A stretch of DNA of 64,000 nucleotides, taken from Kineothrix alysoides (GTDB taxonomy: Bacteria; Bacillota; Clostridia; Lachnospirales; Lachnospiraceae). Of the stretch, positions 59,227 through 64,000 are shown piece after piece; within the stretch, counting starts at the first letter, position 1, and each line of letters begins with the position of its first letter. Below the pieces are notes generated by a model that was given only the letters and a program-made list of their open reading frames with translations, had not been told where the DNA came from and made no database searches. Where the stretch lies: assembly GCF_000732725.1 (NCBI RefSeq), contig NZ_JPNB01000003.1, positions 372,001 to 436,000 of the forward strand. Direction: 5' to 3'. The position numbers and the translations under genes were made by a program.

Positions 59227-60138
59227 CTAATCTTCCTCAAACATAAGCTCTATGGTCTTGCCGTCCTTGCCTGCAACGGCACGCGGGAAAATCTTTCTTA
59301 CGGCGTCCATAAACTCCTCCGCCCGTACAAGCGACGGGCTGTAATGGGTCAGCCACATCTGTCCCACATCCGCTTCCTTAGCCAGTTCGGCCGCCTCATA
59401 AAAGGTCATATGCTTATATTCTTTCGCCTTTTCTTTTTTGTCCGGTTCTCCGTACATTCCTTCACAAATAAAAAGGTCGGCCCCCGCTGCGTTTCGCACG
59501 ATGCTTTCCGTAGGTCTGGTATCCGTACAATAGGTCACCTTAAGGCCCTTTCTCGCGGCACCTAATACCATATCAGGAGTATAGGTTTGTCCATCCACTT
59601 CCACGCATTCTCCTTTTTGCAGACGATTCCAATACCTTCTGTCGATGTTAAGCTCCATCGCCTTTTCCAAATGGAATTTCCCGATACGATTGATTGAGAT
59701 GCTGTATCCATAGCATATCACATTATGATTGACGCGAAAAGCTTCTATCCGGAAGCCATCCAGCTCAATGCTCTGCTCCGGCTCCCGTCAACTCCATACA
59801 CTCTATTTCAAAGGGCAATTCCGGTGCAATTACCCGCAGCGCCGACACTACGCGGGTCAATCCCTTCGGTCCCACTAAAAGAAGCGGCTCTGTCCGTTCC
59901 GCATTTCCCATAGTGAGAAGCATTCCCGGCAGTCCGCTAATATGATCCGCATGATAGTGGGTAAAACAGATAATGTCAATAGGCTTTGGGCTCCAGCCCT
60001 TTTCCTTCATGGCAATCTGCGTTCCTTCCCGCAATCAATCAATATACTTTTTCCATTATACCTTACCATTAAGGAAGTCAGCCATCTATGAGGAAGCGGC
60101 ATCATTCCTCCAGTTCCTAACAAACAAACATCTAACAT
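59227..60138 (-). CDS. rnz: ribonuclease Z, frameshifted in this text
   Basis: tRNA 3'-end endonuclease. The parts fit one protein: [20 protein letters not shown], the metallo-beta-lactamase motif [14 protein letters not shown], then a segment through [16 protein letters not shown], and finally [20 protein letters not shown] and LTHYSPS. The frame shifts near 60026 and near 59770. RNase Z is usually essential or important, and the flanking genes in this stretch are broken in the same way, so these shifts are more likely sequence errors than decay. AGGAG precedes the ATG at 60138. Confidence 0.85.
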
Positions 60139-60213
60139 GAACACTCCTATCCTGACGCCTCGTTCAGAATCGGAGCAACGGTTTCCAGACAGTGCGATAA
60201 TGAGTATAAACAC

Positions 60214-60458
60214 TCATAGAAATTCTTTAATATCTGTACAATCCACGGTATCCTGAACTTGGCAATCATTGCATCGTAACAGTCTTCGCACAAATCGAAG
60301 CTGTGATTTTGCCGTCCTTTTTGCTGAAATATCCAAAGAAGCGTTGATTTCCAGACATCCTTCTTTTAAAATTCCATTTTCTACCAATAATTCTTTTTTA
60401 CAATGATTACAAATAACGGCTGAAGCTCCGTCTTTTTTTCATCCAGATATTTACGCAT
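60214..60458 (-). CDS. small zinc-ribbon-like protein, frameshifted in this text
   Basis: The ATG at 60458 has GGGAGG upstream and begins RKYLDEKK. The reading continues in other frames as SAVICNHCKKELLVENG and then SFDLCEDCYDAMIAKF, giving two CxxC pairs for one zinc. At least two shifts, one in an A-run near 60435. About 80 residues when reconstructed. It lies between rimI and rnz. Confidence 0.6.
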
Positions 60459-60555
60459 AGTCTCATCCTCCCAAGATGTACTAAATCCATCGTTCTATAT
60501 CTGTAATTATACATGATCCATAAGGCAAAAACAGTGTAATTGTTTCGTGCCTTTC

Positions 60556-60983
60556 CTATCTTTTCCACATGATCAGGGCATCTTCTTTCGGCATTTTCAT
60601 AAAATTTTTTCGAATGCCTTCACTTTCAAACCAAGCTTTTTATACAACGAATAGCAGGCTCGTTTCCCGCTCTGACTCCAAGGTGAACGCCTCGATGCCA
60701 TGCATCCTGCCCTCATCCAACGCTTTTTCGAGAGCATTTCGGCAATTCCTTGCTTCCTGTAGTTTTTGTCCACACCACATTGGTGATTTCTCCTTCTCCC
60801 GCAATATTCCTAAGTCCACAAATTCCTATGACCGACTCACCCTCCTCTGCCACAAAATAATAGGCATAATCCAGATGTATCGTCTCCCGAAAAGCCTTTT
60901 GTGACCATGGCTCGGAAAATTATCCTTTTCCATTCTTCTGCCCGGAGTATATCTTTTTCTTCCATCCGCCTTACTATAATCAA
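60556..60983 (-). CDS. rimI: ribosomal-protein-alanine N-acetyltransferase-like RimI, frameshifted
   Basis: Reconstructed GNAT protein: LIIVRRMEEKDI, FSEPWSQKAF, YYFVAEEGESVIGICGLRNI, YRKQGIAEML (acetyl-CoA loop), GNEPAIRLYKKLGF and the end DALIMWKR. The order tsaE-tsaB-rimI is standard in Clostridia. Several single-base shifts break it. Start uncertain (TTG 60983 or ATG 60965). Confidence 0.7.
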
Positions 60984-61088
60984 CCGGAATCCCTCTTACT
61001 CACTTACTATTTGTAATTTTTATTTTTTTTCATTCTTGGATCCCATCTGCATGCTTTAACACGCATACAAATCATGGAAAACGAAAAT

Positions 61089-61823
61089 TCATTTTTCACT
61101 CTTGCTTTCATGCTCTTTTTCACTCCGCTCCCTCTCTGCCTGAGACAGCCGGAGATAGATAGGAGCATGATCCTTGCATCCACGATTTTACCGACTTATA
61201 ATAAATGCCACCAATCGCCGCTACCGATGCCGCCCGCTGTCTGTTTAAGTGTGCCGGCGCAAAGTGGTAGGGAACCTCCATTAAGAGCCTAAGCTGTTCT
61301 CTGAATACGGGTACTCCATCTCCTAAAAATATGACTTCCTTCCCCAAACGATTCAGCCTTGCTGCAATTTCTCAATTCCCACTGCGCACTGAGACTCTAT
61401 TCTTGCAGCCGATAGCCATCTTTCTCTAAATCCTCATTTTTTATAAATTCATAAACCCCCGTGTATACCTGCCCCTTCTGGCATCCATAATCGGGCAGAT
61501 ATATTCTCTTGCCCGTACAAATTGTACGCCAGACCTTCTAAAGTAGGAATCTCAATGAGCGGTATGCCAAGGCAAGCCCAGGCCTTTCGCCGTGCCGAGC
61601 CGATTCTGAGTCCGGTAAAAGAACCGGCCCTGCGGCAAGAGCCACCGCATCCAACGCAGACATATCCAAATCTATCATTTTTCTTTATTTCATCCAGCAT
61701 CGGCAAAAGCGTCTGCGAATGGGTCTTTTTATATTGAATGTCATATTCCGCAATCAGGTCATCGTCCTCCACTATTGCGACGGAGGCCACCAGCCCGGAA
61801 CTGTCCAAAGCTAATATTTTCAT
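61089..61823 (-). CDS. tsaB: t6A biosynthesis protein TsaB, frameshifted
   Basis: Begins MKILALDSSGLVASVAIVED and KKTHSQTLLPMLDEIKK; continues through GSFTGLRIGSA, LGIPLIEIPTLEGLAYN, CPIMDARRGQVYTGVYEF, EVIFLGDGVPV and a tail with YLRLSQAERER, all needed for one TsaB of about 240 residues. At least four shifts are needed, some beside runs of A. TsaB is the dimer partner of TsaD and usually essential. Confidence 0.75.
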
Positions 61824-61853
61824 TGTGCGCTTCTTTCTTTTTCTTCTATTGTA

Positions 61854-62313
61854 TCAAGCGATAATCCAGACTTTCTGTAAATCCTTGCATATCGTGATCT
61901 CTTTATAACGCTGCGGCAATATCTCCTCAATAAGGTTCGCCCATTCTATAAAGCATATGCCGTCTCCGTAAAATAATCCTCATAGCCGATTTCATCCATC
62001 TCCTCCACATCACCGATGCGGTAGACGTCGAAATGATAAAAGGGAAGCCTGCCTTCTTCATATACTTGCAAAATAGTGAAGGTCGGACTGTTTACCGGCT
62101 CTTGTATCCCCAGCCCCTTCGCGACTCCTTGGGTAAAAACGGTCTTCCCTACTCCCAAATCGCCTACCAGGGTATAGACCTCTCCCGGCTCTGCTGCCTC
62201 CCTATCTGCTGCCCGAGAGCAAAGGTCTCTTTCGCACTGAACGAATCACTTTCATCTGAATAGCTCTGCTCCTTCCTCTCATCAGCGGCAAAATTGCATT
62301 TTACCGATTTCAT
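61854..62313 (-). CDS. tsaE: t6A biosynthesis ATPase TsaE, frameshifted
   Basis: ATP-binding protein for t6A synthesis. The start (ATG 62313) reads MKSVKCNFAADERKE and later FSAKETFALGQQIG; after a shift near 62200 comes VYTLVGDLGVGKTVFTQG (Walker A) and FDVYRIGD, and after a second shift in a T-run near 61970 GDGICFIEWANLIEEILP. When joined it is a normal TsaE of about 153 residues. Overlaps the repeat copy upstream by none; followed by tsaB. Confidence 0.78.
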
Positions 62314-62355
62314 ATTCGAACAAGGTATGCTTTTGTCATTTCCGAAGTCGAATTC

Positions 62356-62432
62356 TTTGGCAGCATACTTTTATTCCGCGCGTAGCTGCGCATCCATAGT
62401 TATGTAATAGGAGCACTTTCCCATTACATAAA
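62356..62432. repeat. extragenic repeat, copy C (with hairpin)
   Basis: Nearly identical over 42 bp to 18851-18893 (CTTTGGCAGCA...GCGCATCCAT), then the TTATGTAATAGGAGCA...CCATTACATAA inverted repeat as in copy A, with one mismatch in the stem. Lies between the MacB-like permease and tsaE. Confidence 0.8.
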
Positions 62433-62434
62433 CA

Positions 62435-62455
62435 AGCACCTGCTATGGCAGGTGC
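62435..62455 (-). terminator. hairpin after the MacB-like permease gene
   Basis: GCACCTGC/GCAGGTGC perfect stem with 4-nt loop, directly beside repeat copy C, about 140 bp downstream of the permease stop on the minus strand and followed there by TTGTTTATG. Confidence 0.65.
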
Positions 62456-62595
62456 CTTACCATTCATTATTTTATTATACTGAAATTCGCTTAAAGTGCA
62501 AGCCCTTATCCAAACTCCCCGGCGGATGGTCTAAACCGGGTAACATCAAAGGCAATCGCTATGCCCTTGTTTAATACCGTTCCATTTCTTCTCGG

Positions 62596-63813
62596 TTATT
62601 CGTGACGCAGCGCTTCTATAGGACTTAACTTCGCTGCTTTTTTTGCCGGATAGATACCGAAGAAAAGACCTACCGCCGAAGAGAATACGGTTGCGCCCAG
62701 AATTGTAGATATTTGAGTTCTCGCTGTAATTCCGGCAATTGCGCAAACAATGTTCGCTCCGAGTATACCGAGCAAGATGCCGATCACGCCACCCATCAAG
62801 GTGATGATTCCCGCTTCTGCTAAAAACTGCAGAAGAATGGAACCCGTTCTCGCACCCAGTGCCTTTCTTATACCGATTTCTCTTGTACGTTCCGTTACGG
62901 ATACCAGCATGATATTCATAACTCCGATGCCTCCTACGAGAAGTGAAATTGCTGCCACGAAGGAAATAAATATGGTAATGACACCCAGAATGCTGTCGAA
63001 CTGCGAGCTTAAATCCGTAAAGCTCTGTACCAAAATCTGGCTTTCACCGCGTACGTTATACTTATTTTCCAGTATATTCACTGCTTCCTTGGCTACATCC
63101 GCGGAATATTCCGAACTCTCTGCAACAATATAAAACTGACTGAAATCTTCTATCCAATAGCCGTAATTATAGCCCAACACCGTCAACGGAACCTCTACTT
63201 GAAGGGAGGGCTCGCCCATCATCATGTTTACAATGCTGGAGGCATTGTCCTGTCTGATTCCCACAATTGTAAGCTCCTGCGTAATTCCATACAGCGTCAC
63301 ATCGAAACTCATTCCTATAACGTCCGTTGTGCCAAATAGTGTAATCGCACTGTTTTCTGTGATAACACACACTTATTTCCGCTTTCCGCATCCCCCTTGG
63401 AAAAATACTTTCCCTTGACTATCGGGTCCGAAGAAGCATACTGAAGACCTTCGTTACCGCCGAAAGAGTAGCATCGAAATCTCCTTTGGGGCCTTCTGCC
63501 GTTCCGTAAGCATTATAGCTTGCGGTTACCGCCTTTACATGATCTACCCTCACCCATAATTAAATCAAAATCATCCCTGAGTGAAGGCGACCGTTGTTTC
63601 CTTCTTTGCACTGTCCACATAAATCGCGATCTGCCCGCCTCCTAAGCTTTCCAGTTCGTCATTTACCTGCCCCCTTACTCCGTTACCTATGGCCATGACC
63701 ATGATAACAGAAGAGATACCAATGATAATACCGAGCATCGTAAGGAAAGAGCGGCCTTTATTGCTCTTAATATTCATGAGAGCAATCTTAACATATTCCA
63801 ATACCTGTGTCAT
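62596..63813 (-). CDS. MacB-type ABC transporter permease, frameshifted
   Basis: Starts MTQVLEYVKIALMNIKSNKGRSFLTMLGIIIGI (first membrane helix; shown in pieces) with the extracytoplasmic core starting SLGGGQIAIYVDS, and ends with the FtsX-type permease part (MLVSVTERTREIGIRKALG, EALRHE). Between 63571 and 63375 at least four shifts are needed to join both halves. The order adaptor-permease indicates a MacAB-type exporter of peptides or antibiotics. The ATPase must be elsewhere, probably to the right of the window. Confidence 0.75.
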
Positions 63814-63825
63814 CTTCGCTCTCCT

Positions 63826-64000
63826 TTATTCTTGCGGTACCGCCGATACTGCCATTCCCTCTGTGATTCCCGCGGATACCTCGGTCATTACCTGAGCGCC
63901 CTCCTCCAGACCTTCCGTAATCTCTATATTCATACTATCTGAAATTCCCGTGGTTACAGGTTTTCTAACGACAAATCCGTCTTCCACCGCATATACGAAA
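63826..64000 (-). CDS. C-terminal end of a MacA/RND-type periplasmic adaptor (partial)
   Basis: The last 57 codons are visible: ...VRKPVTTGISDSMNIEIT, then EGLEEGAQVMTE and the stop at 63826. This is the usual end of a membrane-fusion protein. It is cut by the window edge and lies 13 bp upstream of the permease gene, so the two are co-transcribed. Confidence 0.8.
   Translation of the reverse strand, partial: FVYAVEDGFVVRKPVTTGISDSMNIEITEGLEEGAQVMTEVSAGITEGMAVSAVPQE

Noticed and set aside
59227-63813. Calling rnz, tsaB, tsaE, rimI and macB pseudogenes
   Set aside because: Clustered single-base shifts, partly in homopolymers, in essential genes suggest sequence error, so they are listed as frameshifted CDS.

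Overview
The window looks like a chromosome segment of an anaerobic Firmicute of the family Lachnospiraceae (Clostridium cluster XIVa). The basis is the 16S and 23S rRNA text (from memory, not from a database search), Clostridia-type protein families (rubrerythrin/PerR, an ODP-type metallo-beta-lactamase diiron protein, TrpB2, a TatD-associated radical SAM protein, DUF3795), frequent TTG starts with strong GGAGG ribosome-binding sites, and moderate GC.

Layout. 0.3-2.8 kb: a GH94 cellobiose phosphorylase (+) and a shared terminator. 2.8-26.1 kb: almost everything is on the minus strand. It holds cardiolipin synthase; a PerR-rubrerythrin pair; an overlapping operon (ODP oxygen-sensor-like protein, PAS-HD-GYP, pyridoxamine kinase, radical SAM protein); a DUF6311 membrane protein; tRNA-Arg; TrpB2; a membrane-bound serine hydrolase with recombination debris upstream; four signalling genes (EAL-CBS-GGDEF, HD, two GGDEF proteins) interleaved with a GH13 glucosidase and an AraC regulator; HflK/HflC; and an HxlR regulator next to a 231-bp fold-back inverted repeat. 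26.5-33.0 kb (+): flavin reductase, DeoR, a MerR-GyrI regulator with a textbook 19-bp-spacer operator in front of a TrmO homologue, and a three-gene sugar/polyol catabolic operon. 33.0-41.8 kb (-): methyltransferase, DUF3795, a membrane protein, then a sugar-type ABC importer without ATPase (lipoprotein, propeller-SBP fusion, two permeases) with an HlyD-like adaptor. A divergent two-component system (42.0-44.0 kb, +) faces it. 44.0-46.2 kb: YwbE, an L-2-amino-thiazoline-4-carboxylate hydrolase family protein and a P-loop kinase. 46.9-49.65 kb: a decayed integrative element (two small regulators, an unknown gene, an integrase pseudogene) against tRNA-Leu, with a 40-bp duplicate of the tRNA on the other side.

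49.4-56.5 kb (-): an rRNA operon read in the unusual order tRNA-Ser, tRNA-Ser, 16S, 5S, tRNA-Ile, tRNA-Ala, 23S, then tRNA-Asn, Glu, Thr, Met/Ile2, Asp, Val and Leu. Its spacers carry 13 copies of a small hairpin whose stem changes in a compensatory way. 56.6-63.8 kb (-): a housekeeping run with ispD, tsaD, a small membrane protein, rnz, a zinc-ribbon gene, rimI, tsaB and tsaE (nearly the whole t6A tRNA-modification set), then a MacB-type permease and the end of its adaptor. From about 59.77 kb to 63.6 kb nearly every reading frame is broken by single-base shifts, several in homopolymers and in normally essential genes. This looks more like sequence error than biology.

Themes: oxygen/peroxide sensing beside c-di-GMP turnover (5-9 kb), dense c-di-GMP signalling near carbohydrate enzymes (15-23 kb), a possible sense-and-transport locus (35-44 kb), and t6A modification at the right end. 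The best leads for something undescribed are the ODP/HD-GYP pair, the ATPase-less importer with an HlyD protein, the rRNA-spacer hairpin family and the fold-back element at 26.2 kb.
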